Positions 38,075 to 45,894 of a DNA stretch of 58,881 bases are shown here, one piece after another. Source of the DNA: JBOGOC01 sp050747525 (lineage in GTDB: Bacteria; Acidobacteriota; Polarisedimenticolia; JACPZX01; DASXTC01). Made by a program: the position numbers and the translations under genes. Below the pieces are notes generated by a model. The model was not told where the DNA came from. It was given only the letters and a program-made list of their open reading frames with translations, and did not search any database. Each line of letters begins with the position of its first letter. Within the stretch, counting starts at the first letter, position 1. The stretch is taken from assembly GCA_050747525.1 (NCBI GenBank), contig JBOGOC010000004.1, forward strand, positions 1 to 58,881. The letters are read 5' to 3'.

Positions 38075-38596
38075 ATGAGCACGCCGCGCATCGCCATCCT
38101 CGTCGAGAACGACTACCAGGACATGGAGGTCTGGGTCCCGCTCTACCGCCTGCGCGAAGAGGGATACGAGACGCTGATCGTGGGCCCGCGCGCCATCGCC
38201 TACGCGTCGAAACACGGCTATCCCATCAAGGCCGAGGCCGCGGCGTCGGAGGTGCGCGCCGACTCTCTGGCCGGCATCGTCATCCCCGGCGGCTGGGCCC
38301 CCGACCGGCTGCGCCAGGACCCCGGCGTGCTGAAGCTGGTGAAGGAGCTGGATCATGCGGGGCGCACGATCGCCTGCATCTGCCACGGAGGCTGGGTGCT
38401 CGCCTCGGCCGGCGTGGCGCGCGGCCGCAAGCTCACCTGCTACGTGGCCATCCGCGACGACATGGTCAACGCCGGCGCCACCGTAGTGGACGAGGAGGTC
38501 GTGCGCGACCGCAACCTGATCACATCGCGCAAGCCCGACGACCTGCCCGCCTTCTGCCGCGAGATGCTCAAGGCGCTGCGGGAGCAGCGGGGGTGA
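38075..38596 (+). CDS. DJ-1/PfpI family protein (deglycase/peptidase-like)
   Basis: 173 residues, full length. The nucleophile Cys103 with His104 sits in the elbow ACICHGGWVLAS, and the conserved acid lies near ENDYQDMEVW at 11-20. VIPGGWAPDRLRQ near 69-81 is the family motif. Proteins of this subfamily (PfpI, YhbO) are described as glyoxal-type deglycases or stress chaperones and older records call them proteases. The stop codon is overlapped by the GTG of the next small gene, so the pair is translationally coupled. Confidence 0.9.
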   Translation: MSTPRIAILVENDYQDMEVWVPLYRLREEGYETLIVGPRAIAYASKHGYPIKAEAAASEVRADSLAGIVIPGGWAPDRLRQDPGVLKLVKELDHAGRTIACICHGGWVLASAGVARGRKLTCYVAIRDDMVNAGATVVDEEVVRDRNLITSRKPDDLPAFCREMLKALREQRG

Positions 38597-38790
38597 CGGA
38601 GCGCCGCGACTGGCCGGTGCGCGTCTATCGGCTGGGGCAAGAGCCGTCCGATGACATTTCGGCCGAGACCACACCCGAGCAGAGGCTGGCAATGATGTGG
38701 CCGCTGGCGCTGGAAGCATGGTCCCTGACGGGCAAGCCCCTGCCCGACTACGATCGAGGCTCGACACCCGTGCGGATCCTGCGACCGTGA
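38593..38790 (+). CDS. Small protein upstream of second nucleotidyltransferase
   Basis: 65 residues, GTG start in a GTGA overlap with the PfpI-like gene. Acidic and hydrophilic, with the recognisable stretch TTPEQRLAMMWPLALEAWSL. Similar small proteins precede nucleotidyltransferase genes in other environmental bacteria, from memory. It ends in another GTGA overlap with the next gene. Probable regulatory or antitoxin-like partner of the nucleotidyltransferase; unrelated in sequence to the 91-residue protein at 19666. Confidence 0.62.
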   Translation: MTERRDWPVRVYRLGQEPSDDISAETTPEQRLAMMWPLALEAWSLTGKPLPDYDRGSTPVRILRP

Positions 38791-39233
38791 ACGACGACTT
38801 CAGCGAGCTGCTGCGCACGCTGCTGAGCACGGGGGCGCGCTTCCTGGTCGTGGGTGCGCATGCCATGGCCGTGCACGGCGTGCCGCGCGCCACAGGGGAT
38901 CTCGATGTATGGATAGCCACCGATAGCGACAACGTCGAGAAAATCTGGCGGGCGCTGGTCGACTTCGGAGCCCCCGTGGATGCGATGGGTGTGTCGCGCC
39001 AGGATCTCGAGACGCCGGGGACGGTGGTTCAGATCGGGGTCCCTCCCCGGCGCATCGATCTGATGACCCGGCTCACCGGCCTCGATTTCGAGAAGGCCTG
39101 GCCGAACCGGGTGACGCACCGCATCGGCCGGGACGACGTCCCCTTCCTGGGGCGCGACGACCTCATGGCCAACAAGCGCGCCACCGGCCGACTCAAGGAT
39201 CTCGCCGACCTGGAGATCCTCGAGCGGGGGTGA
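38787..39233 (+). CDS. Nucleotidyltransferase-like protein (DUF6036-like)
   Basis: 148 residues from the GTG at 38787. The motif FLVVGAHAMAVHGVPRATGD followed by LDVWI (about 18-42) gives the glycine/histidine turn and the metal-binding DxD (Asp-Leu-Asp) of minimal nucleotidyltransferases. The C-terminal part (RDDLMANKRATGRLKDLADL) is typical of the group. Coupled to the 65-residue gene before it. Its last 41 bases overlap the convergent VWFA gene. Probably the catalytic half of a toxin-antitoxin-like pair; which half is toxic cannot be told. Confidence 0.75.
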   Translation: MNDDFSELLRTLLSTGARFLVVGAHAMAVHGVPRATGDLDVWIATDSDNVEKIWRALVDFGAPVDAMGVSRQDLETPGTVVQIGVPPRRIDLMTRLTGLDFEKAWPNRVTHRIGRDDVPFLGRDDLMANKRATGRLKDLADLEILERG

Positions 39234-41247
39234 CTTCGATTTCCGCCGGCTGACCAGCGGCCTTCCACGGAGGCTGGACCTCGGGGCGGACATGGTACCT
39301 GCCCGGAGGGAGCGCGCCGGCCCTGATGTCCACCCCCATCGCGCGGCACCCCGCCGTCTCCTCCACGTAGACAGGCCTGGCGTCGAGACGCAGACGGATC
39401 GGCCCTTCCAGGAGCGTCGAGCCCGAAGGAGCGGGGCTCGGCCTGGAGCGGGCGCCGGCCCCGTCGATGCAGGCAATCCAGGTGAGCCTCCCCTTCTCGC
39501 CCTCGCGAATGGTCCCGGCCGGCCTGACGAACAGGTCCGTGTCCGCATCTCCCTGCCACAGGTCGAGCCCCGGACCGCCCCAGAGGAAGATCCTCCCCTC
39601 CCGGCGGGGCGAGCCGACCCGCAGCTTTCCCCAGAAGGTCCCCATACTTCCGGCCATCTCATCGCGTGCCGCGACGACGATCTCGTGCTCCCCTTCCGGC
39701 ACCTCGCACACCGTCTCGACCCCGATTCGCCTTGACGCCGCCGCGCCGGGGGGATCCTCGAACGGGATGCTCCGCGTGAAGCTGCACTGCAGCTCGCTGT
39801 TGGAGATAATCCCTCCCCGGATCTGCACCAGGCCCGCCCTGTCGGATCTCACGGCGCGGACCACCATCAGGTCCGAGGCCCGGACCGATGCCTTGAGAAG
39901 GACGCGGCGTTTCCCGCGCCGGCCTTCCCCCATCCCGTAGCCATGCGCCTCGATCTTCAGGTCACGTTTCAGGCCGGGAGTGGCGAGCGCCGCCAGGATC
40001 TCACTCTCGGACGCTTCTTCGGGGGTCTGCAGCGTGAAGGACTGCCGATGACGGACCTTCACACCGGAGCGCCGGACCGTGAGACTCACGACGTGGTCAC
40101 CCGACCGCATCGCTTCATCGGGACGGAACGCGACCACGTAGTGGCAGCTCATGTCCTGCGCGGCCTGGCGGAACGACACCTGCTGGTCCTTCATGAGAAT
40201 GCTGTTGCTGCCGCCGGTGGCGAGGGCCACGTGGGCCTGCAATCCGCCGGCCGAGTGTCGGGACGGGCTGGTGGCTACCGAGCCCATTCCGCCTGCGTGA
40301 ACCGGATAGAACGAGACACCGGCCAGGTTCGCCTTCCGGACCAGATCGTCCAGCTCGGGCTGGACGGTCAGCATCGTGGATGGCCGTCCCAGCATGCCGA
40401 TGCCGCAGGCCTCGTAGTAGGGCAGCCCTGGATCGTCCCGCAGCGTCTCGGTGAAGAGGATCATCGCCTTGCGGCCAGGGAGCCCGGCAAGTGCGGGCAT
40501 CGCGCCGGCCAGCAGCGCGAGCGACGACGCCACTTCCCGCTCGGAGATCCTGGCTTCCGACTTGCACTCCAGCTCCAAGGCGCCGAGACCCCCGGAAGAA
40601 CGGGGCCCCCTCATCATGAAGGCACCAGCCTGGCTTCTGCGTCCCGATTCGATGATGAGCCTCTCGATGGTGTTCTCTTCCGTGAGCGCCAGGGTGTCGG
40701 TCATGCTCCGGTCCTCGCGCAGCGCCGCCAGCTTGTCCCGCAGGAACGCGCGGTCGCTCGTGAAGCCGTTCACGACGTAGAGTCCCCGCATCAGGGCCAG
40801 GACCATCACGCTGTCGCCCGGCGCCATCCCGTCGCTCACGAACCGCTCGGCGGCCTGGATGGCGTCACGGCGCGACACGACCATCAGATGCGAGAAATCG
40901 AACACCAGCACGAACTGGCGCGGCTCCGGCGGTGTGTCGGACGGCGCCCCCGCTCCGCCGGCGCCGGCGCACTTTTCCTCGAGCGAGTGGATCGGGACTC
41001 GGACGTTGTCCACCAGCAGGTCGAAGTCCTCGAGACGCAGCCCGGTGATCGGACTCCCCTTCTTGTCGGTCACCACGGTGTCCAGCAGGATGAGCCGCAC
41101 ATCCACGCGAGTGGGGGGCGACTGAGAGAAGGCGAGCGCGATGGCGGCGGTCGCGAAGCCGCCGGCCAGGATGGCTCTTCGGAGGACAGGCAGACCTGGG
41201 ATCATGACCTGGACTGGAGCCGGCGTCTCCCTGGGCAGGAGCCTCAT
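39193..41247 (-). CDS. Secreted VWFA-related protein of the Acidobacteria type
   Basis: 684 residues. A signal sequence (AILAGGFATAAIALAFSQS, about 26-44) precedes the family start VDVRLILLDTVVTDKKGSPI, then a von Willebrand factor A domain (about 105-300) with the metal-binding pattern FDFSHLM. The ending is less typical. The family is found mainly, and in many copies, in Acidobacteria; its function is unknown. Start uncertain: ATG at 41247 or at 41205. The last 13 codons lie on the other strand of the convergent nucleotidyltransferase gene, so the C-terminus may have been remodelled by arrival of that module. Confidence 0.8.
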   Translation of the reverse strand: MRLLPRETPAPVQVMIPGLPVLRRAILAGGFATAAIALAFSQSPPTRVDVRLILLDTVVTDKKGSPITGLRLEDFDLLVDNVRVPIHSLEEKCAGAGGAGAPSDTPPEPRQFVLVFDFSHLMVVSRRDAIQAAERFVSDGMAPGDSVMVLALMRGLYVVNGFTSDRAFLRDKLAALREDRSMTDTLALTEENTIERLIIESGRRSQAGAFMMRGPRSSGGLGALELECKSEARISEREVASSLALLAGAMPALAGLPGRKAMILFTETLRDDPGLPYYEACGIGMLGRPSTMLTVQPELDDLVRKANLAGVSFYPVHAGGMGSVATSPSRHSAGGLQAHVALATGGSNSILMKDQQVSFRQAAQDMSCHYVVAFRPDEAMRSGDHVVSLTVRRSGVKVRHRQSFTLQTPEEASESEILAALATPGLKRDLKIEAHGYGMGEGRRGKRRVLLKASVRASDLMVVRAVRSDRAGLVQIRGGIISNSELQCSFTRSIPFEDPPGAAASRRIGVETVCEVPEGEHEIVVAARDEMAGSMGTFWGKLRVGSPRREGRIFLWGGPGLDLWQGDADTDLFVRPAGTIREGEKGRLTWIACIDGAGARSRPSPAPSGSTLLEGPIRLRLDARPVYVEETAGCRAMGVDIRAGALPPGRYHVRPEVQPPWKAAGQPAEIEVTPARGSPGRRDP

Positions 41248-41284
41248 GATACACGAAGCCGTGCACGGATAGACTCAACGACGC

Positions 41285-42295
41285 ATGTATACTTTCGAAG
41301 TGACCAAGGACATCCGCAACGGCCTGGCAGGCGCTCTCGTCGCCGGGCTGGCAGTTCTGTTCTCGCCCAGCCTCTTCTCGGAGGTTCCGGGAGAATCGGG
41401 GCAACGATGGCTCAGCTTTCCATCGAATTTCGGCAGCCTCGTTCTCCCCGTTCCATCGGAGTGGACGCAGTACTCGGATGATCGACACTATTTCGCGCAG
41501 TTCCGGCGCACGGATGGCAAGGGCCTCGTTCGACTCTCCCTGATAAACGACCCCACGGATGGCTTCACGCTTGGACAGCTCGAGCGCGGCTTCGGTGCTG
41601 CCTTATGGGGTGCTCAGGAGCTCGCGGAGCGTGGCACCCTGTCGAAGGAGAAGCTGAAAGGACCGGGGAACCAGGGCTTCTACCTTTTCTACAAGCGTCG
41701 CGAGCCCGATCCCAAGGGGTTTTCGCATCGTGCGCAGGGGGCGGTTCTCATCTCCGGTCTCTCCCTGAATTTCATGGCCGACTACGAGGCGGATGCAGAT
41801 AGATTCGTCGAGTCGATCGTCGAACTCGTCCGGAGCGCCAGATTGAGGTCGGTGACCGAGAGGCAGCTCGTCCTCCCTGGCGCCGGGTGGCATGTAAGCA
41901 TCGACGTCACCGGTCTATCGGTCTCCGAGTCGTCCGCAGGACGGCTTCTCGCCACGGATCCGCGCACGGATCTGATCCTGTCGGCCTTCGTGGAACAGGT
42001 GGAGCAGTCACCGACGTCCGAGACCTGCAGGGACAAGTACGTGGGGAAGCTCGGTCAGAGCCCTTTGCATGTGGTCGAGCCACTTTTTTCGCGCTACGGC
42101 GAGTTCGAGCTCTACGAATACCTCGTGGAAAACCATGGCGGACAGACCATCAACCAGAAGCACATCCATGGGTATCTGGCACACGAGTCCTCCTGTATAG
42201 AGATTCACGTGTCCCAGGTAGGGTTTCGGCCGAAGAAATATCAAGCCATGCTCGAACAGCTGGCCCGGGCTGTCATCCTGCCTGCTAAGAACTGA
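41285..42295 (+). CDS. Exported protein of unknown function
   Basis: 336 residues. An N-terminal hydrophobic segment (GLAGALVAGLAVLFSPSLFS, about 13-32) suggests a signal peptide. The remainder is soluble with two similar-looking halves: FGSLVLPVPSEWTQYS near 48-63 and RQLVLPGAGWHVSIDV near 193-208, each followed by a strand-rich stretch, so an internal duplication is possible. Two cysteines. No family recognised. It is divergent from the VWFA gene (37 bases between starts) and its stop overlaps the convergent dehydrogenase gene by 11 bases. Confidence 0.7.
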   Translation: MYTFEVTKDIRNGLAGALVAGLAVLFSPSLFSEVPGESGQRWLSFPSNFGSLVLPVPSEWTQYSDDRHYFAQFRRTDGKGLVRLSLINDPTDGFTLGQLERGFGAALWGAQELAERGTLSKEKLKGPGNQGFYLFYKRREPDPKGFSHRAQGAVLISGLSLNFMADYEADADRFVESIVELVRSARLRSVTERQLVLPGAGWHVSIDVTGLSVSESSAGRLLATDPRTDLILSAFVEQVEQSPTSETCRDKYVGKLGQSPLHVVEPLFSRYGEFELYEYLVENHGGQTINQKHIHGYLAHESSCIEIHVSQVGFRPKKYQAMLEQLARAVILPAKN

Positions 42296-43310
42296 CCGCC
42301 TGCTCCACCTCCAGCACCGCGGCCCCCGCCACGGCGTCCTCATCGAGGGCGCGCAGCGCCTCGTTGGCCTGCTCAAGCGGGTAGACCTGCACGCGGGTGC
42401 GCACCGGCAGCCGCGCGGCCTCTTCCAGGAACGCGCGGCCGTCCTCCCGGGTGTTGTTGGCCACCGAGCGCACAACGCGCTCGCCATAGAGCAGCGCGTA
42501 GTCCATCGAGGGGATGGGGCTCATGTGGATGCCCCCCAGCGCCAGCGTCCCTCCCTTGTCCAGCGCTGCCAGGGCCGCGGGGACCAGCTCTCCGGCCGGA
42601 GCGAACATGACGGCCGCGTCCAGAAGGACCGGAGGCTTCTCGCCGGCGTTCCCCACCCACGCCGCCCCCAGCTCGGCCGCCAGTGCCTGGTGTCGCGTCC
42701 GGTCGCGCGTGCACACGTAGACGTCGGCGCCGCGGCCGCGCGCGATCTGGATGGCCACGTGCCCGGCGGCCCCGAAGCCGTAGATGCCGAGGCGCGCCCC
42801 GGACCAGCGGCCGTCCAGGCCGCACAGGCGCAGCGCCCGGTACCCGATGATCCCGGCGCACAGCAGCGGCGCGGCCTGGGTGTCGTCGAACGATGCCGGA
42901 ATCGGATACGTGAAGGCCGCGGGCACCTTGATGAGCTGCGCGAAGCCACCGTGCACGGTCCACCCGGTGAAGTCGGGGCGGTCGCAGAGGTTCTCGCGGC
43001 CGCTGGCACAGAAGCGGCACACGCCATCGGTGCGGTGCAGCCAGGCCACCCCCACGCGATCACCCGGCGCAAACCCGCCGACGCCGCGCCCGGCCGCCAC
43101 CACCTCGCCCACCACCTGGTGCCCCGGGATCACCGGAACGAGACGCAGGGGGAGCTCCCCTTTCACGATATGCAGGTCGGTGCGGCACACGCCGCAGGCG
43201 CGCACGCGGATCAGAAGTTCGTCGGCGCCGGGGATGGGATCATCCACGTCGGCAAGGCGCAGGGGGCGCGACGCCACGGGGCCGGCCCGCTCCAGCAGAC
43301 AGGCCTTCAT
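42285..43310 (-). CDS. Zinc-dependent alcohol dehydrogenase
   Basis: 341 residues, medium-chain dehydrogenase. Catalytic zinc ligands are Cys42 in CGVCRTDLH and His64 in PGHQVVGEV (Gln in place of the usual Glu, as in some AdhA-like proteins). Structural zinc cysteines are at about 98, 101 and 109 (VCRFCASGRENLC). The nucleotide-binding region is around GIYGFGAAGHVAIQIARG. It interconverts alcohols and aldehydes with NAD(P); substrate unknown. The ATG overlaps the stop of the HAD-HerA gene by ATGA, so the two are co-translated. Confidence 0.92.
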   Translation of the reverse strand: MKACLLERAGPVASRPLRLADVDDPIPGADELLIRVRACGVCRTDLHIVKGELPLRLVPVIPGHQVVGEVVAAGRGVGGFAPGDRVGVAWLHRTDGVCRFCASGRENLCDRPDFTGWTVHGGFAQLIKVPAAFTYPIPASFDDTQAAPLLCAGIIGYRALRLCGLDGRWSGARLGIYGFGAAGHVAIQIARGRGADVYVCTRDRTRHQALAAELGAAWVGNAGEKPPVLLDAAVMFAPAGELVPAALAALDKGGTLALGGIHMSPIPSMDYALLYGERVVRSVANNTREDGRAFLEEAARLPVRTRVQVYPLEQANEALRALDEDAVAGAAVLEVEQAVSS

Positions 43311-45019
43311 GCGGCGCCCGTGTATCGCTCCTGGATGCGTGCCAGGATGCGCCCGCGGCTCACATCCGCGGGCAAGGATGCATCCTGCTCCACGATCCGG
43401 GCTGCCTCGGCCAGATCGTCATCCTTGATCCCGTCGCGGAACCAGGCCGAGTAATCCCCGTGCTGCAGGTGGTGCAGCCAGGTCTCGTCGTCCACCCCTT
43501 CGGCCAGCTGTGAGAAGACCTGCAGGTTCTGCGCCCGCAGCTTGAGCCGGCCATCCCGGCCGCGGAAGAAAAAGGATCGATCGGGAGGCAGCTCCCCTTC
43601 CATGTACTTCCGGTGATGGCGCTTACGCTCCATGCGGGCAGGCACGCTCTTCATCCAGAATGGAGAGCTGCCGCGCCGCCACCACCAGCCGATCGCTTCT
43701 CCCGGTTTCAGAGGATCCTTGGGAACGCGGGGGGCGCGCTTGCCCACCGCCTTCGCGAACATGGCGAGCGTGGAGCCGGGCTCGCTGCCGATGGCCAGCA
43801 CCAGGTCGATCATGGTCAAGGCGGCCGGGGAGATCTTGTCGGGGTGCACCGTGATCATCAGGGTGCCGCCGAGGCGCTGCGGCAGGGCGTTGGGCGCCGG
43901 GCCACGCTCGGCGGGGATCATGTGATGCGTCTCGTCGATCACCAGCCAGTGCGGCCGGCCGGCGCGCGCCCTCAGCTCGAGGAGCGTGGAGATCAGGGCC
44001 TCGAAGAACGCCGGGCGGTGCGGCAGGGCGATCCCCAGCATGTTGGCGACCGCGTTGTCCATCGGATTCTCCAGCACCTGAAGCACTTCTTCCACCGACA
44101 CCGGCGTCCGCGGCCCGCCCAGGACGATGGCCCCCTCGAAGTCCTGGTAGTCCCCTTCCGGATCGGTGATGACGTACTGGTATTTCTTGCGCCCCACCCG
44201 CTCGAGGAAACTCGTGGCGATGGTGGACTTGCCTCCCCCCGAGGTGCCGGCCAGCAGGATGCTCACGCCATAAGGGGGCACCCTGACCTCGGCGCCGTCG
44301 CCGGCATGCCCCAGCAGGATCTCGTGGCGGGTCAGCCGGGGGGCGATCGAGGCCAGGTCGTCCGCGAGGAGCTGCTCGCAAAGCTCGGCCACGCCATCGC
44401 CGTGATCTCCCTGGGTGACGAGATCCGCTTTCTCCTTGAGGATCGGCAGCGCGTTGGAGACCGCCACCGCCACTTCGCACACCTCGAGAAAGGCGTGGTC
44501 GTTCTCGGCGTCTCCCACCCCCACGGCGTTGTGCGGCGACAGCTTCATGCGGTCCAGGGCCGCCACCAGCCCGGTGGCCTTGTTGATCCCCGAGGGCAGG
44601 ACCATCACGGCTCCCTTGTTGAAGATGAGGTGCAGCTCGAGCCCCAGGTCCCGGATGGCTTGCAGGACCACGGTTTCGTGCGGCTCCCAGGTGGCCACGA
44701 TGGAGCGGCCCACCGCGATGGGGGCGGCGCCGGCGCGACGCAGTGTCTCGATGAAGATCGCCGGGGGCGGGGACCCCAGCAGGATCGACTCGCGGGTCGA
44801 CGGGTCGTACACCAGAGCGCCGTTTTCGGCCACCACCGCGTCGAACAGGTCGACCTGGGGGAACAGTCCGATCAGCTCGTCCAGGATCCGTCCCGTCACC
44901 AGAACCAGGCGGCGCCCGGAGTCCTTGACCCGCTCGAGAGCCGCCACGGTGTGGTCCGCGACACGGCTGTCGTGCGCGAGCGTGCCGTCGTAATCGCACG
45001 CCAGGACGTGATAGCGCAT
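43307..45019 (-). CDS. HAD-IIB phosphatase fused to HerA-like ATPase
   Basis: 570 residues joining two enzyme types. Residues 1-225 are a HAD hydrolase of the Cof/sucrose-phosphatase class: DYDGTLAHD (Asp9, Asp11), LVTGR, and VGVGDAENDHAFLE as motif IV. Residues 240-470 are a P-loop ATPase of the HerA/DUF87 class: Walker A GTSGGGKST near 258-266, Walker B WLVIDETHHM near 355-364, and GGTLMITVHPDK. The last 100 residues are charged and unassigned, with RSFFFRGRDGRLKLRAQNLQ. Both active sites look intact. It may couple a sugar-phosphate or nucleotide phosphatase to an ATP-driven machine. Coupled to an alcohol dehydrogenase gene downstream. Confidence 0.88.
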   Translation of the reverse strand: MRYHVLACDYDGTLAHDSRVADHTVAALERVKDSGRRLVLVTGRILDELIGLFPQVDLFDAVVAENGALVYDPSTRESILLGSPPPAIFIETLRRAGAAPIAVGRSIVATWEPHETVVLQAIRDLGLELHLIFNKGAVMVLPSGINKATGLVAALDRMKLSPHNAVGVGDAENDHAFLEVCEVAVAVSNALPILKEKADLVTQGDHGDGVAELCEQLLADDLASIAPRLTRHEILLGHAGDGAEVRVPPYGVSILLAGTSGGGKSTIATSFLERVGRKKYQYVITDPEGDYQDFEGAIVLGGPRTPVSVEEVLQVLENPMDNAVANMLGIALPHRPAFFEALISTLLELRARAGRPHWLVIDETHHMIPAERGPAPNALPQRLGGTLMITVHPDKISPAALTMIDLVLAIGSEPGSTLAMFAKAVGKRAPRVPKDPLKPGEAIGWWWRRGSSPFWMKSVPARMERKRHHRKYMEGELPPDRSFFFRGRDGRLKLRAQNLQVFSQLAEGVDDETWLHHLQHGDYSAWFRDGIKDDDLAEAARIVEQDASLPADVSRGRILARIQERYTGAA

Positions 45020-45088
45020 GCGAGAGAATAGTGGATCGCCGGGCTGGACGCCTATTTCAGACTACTGAGTCAGGTGACGATGGCGTGA

Positions 45089-45892
45089 TCAGCCGCCGTA
45101 CGTTCCGCCCGAGAGGTGCGTCCTGACCTCCCACAGCTCGGGGAAGCAGCGCTTGTCCAGCGTCCTCGTCAGGTAACCGACCCCCTCGCTGCCGCCGGTG
45201 CCGGGCTTGCGGCCGATCATGCGCTCCACCATGCGCACGTGGTGATAGCGCCAGAGCTGGAAGTTCTCGTCGTACTCGATCATGGCCTCGCACAGCTGGA
45301 ACAGGTCGTCGTGATCCTCATGGCGGTCGTAGATGATCTTGAGCCCCGCCACCCACGCCGCGGCCACCGCCTCGGGGTCTCCGCCTTCGGGGAAGGCGAA
45401 CCCGCGCCGGCGCAGCAGGCCGTCGAAGGCGTCGCGCAGGGTGGGGCCCTCCAGCCGGGCCCTCAGGATTGCGCGGGCCGTCTCGGTGAGCATCGGCATC
45501 GCCAGGTACGACGGGTCCTTCATTCCCGACAGGAACTCCAGCTCGCGGAACTGCACCGACTGGAATCCGCTGGCCGGGTTGAGCAGGTCGCGGAACTGGT
45601 TGAACTCGCTGGGGGTCATCGTCTCCAGCACGGCGACCTGCTGCAGCAGCACCCGCTGGATCTCGATGAGCCGCCGGTAGAGGCGCGTGGCCCGGCGGAC
45701 CCGATCGGCCCCGAGCTCCTCCACGATCGCCTCGGCTTCGTGGATCATCTCGCGGAACCACAGCTCGTAGACCTGGTGGATGATGATGAACAGCATCTCG
45801 TCGTGGTGCGGCGGCTGGGAGAGGCGCTGCTGCAGGCCCAGCAGCTCGCTCACCTTGAGGTAGTCGTTGTAGCTGGACGCGCGCGGCGGCAT
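45089..45892 (-). CDS. kynA: Tryptophan 2,3-dioxygenase
   Basis: 267 residues, usual bacterial length. This haem enzyme opens the indole ring of tryptophan to N-formylkynurenine. HHDEMLFIIIHQVYELWF (29-46) contains the substrate-contacting His39, and YHHVRMVERMIG near 220 carries the proximal haem ligand. RDLLNPASGFQSVQFRELE is the conserved central part. It lies 2 bases after the kynureninase gene, so both act in one pathway. The kynurenine formamidase needed between them is not in the window. Confidence 0.95.
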   Translation of the reverse strand: MPPRASSYNDYLKVSELLGLQQRLSQPPHHDEMLFIIIHQVYELWFREMIHEAEAIVEELGADRVRRATRLYRRLIEIQRVLLQQVAVLETMTPSEFNQFRDLLNPASGFQSVQFRELEFLSGMKDPSYLAMPMLTETARAILRARLEGPTLRDAFDGLLRRRGFAFPEGGDPEAVAAAWVAGLKIIYDRHEDHDDLFQLCEAMIEYDENFQLWRYHHVRMVERMIGRKPGTGGSEGVGYLTRTLDKRCFPELWEVRTHLSGGTYGG

Positions 45893-45894
45893 GG

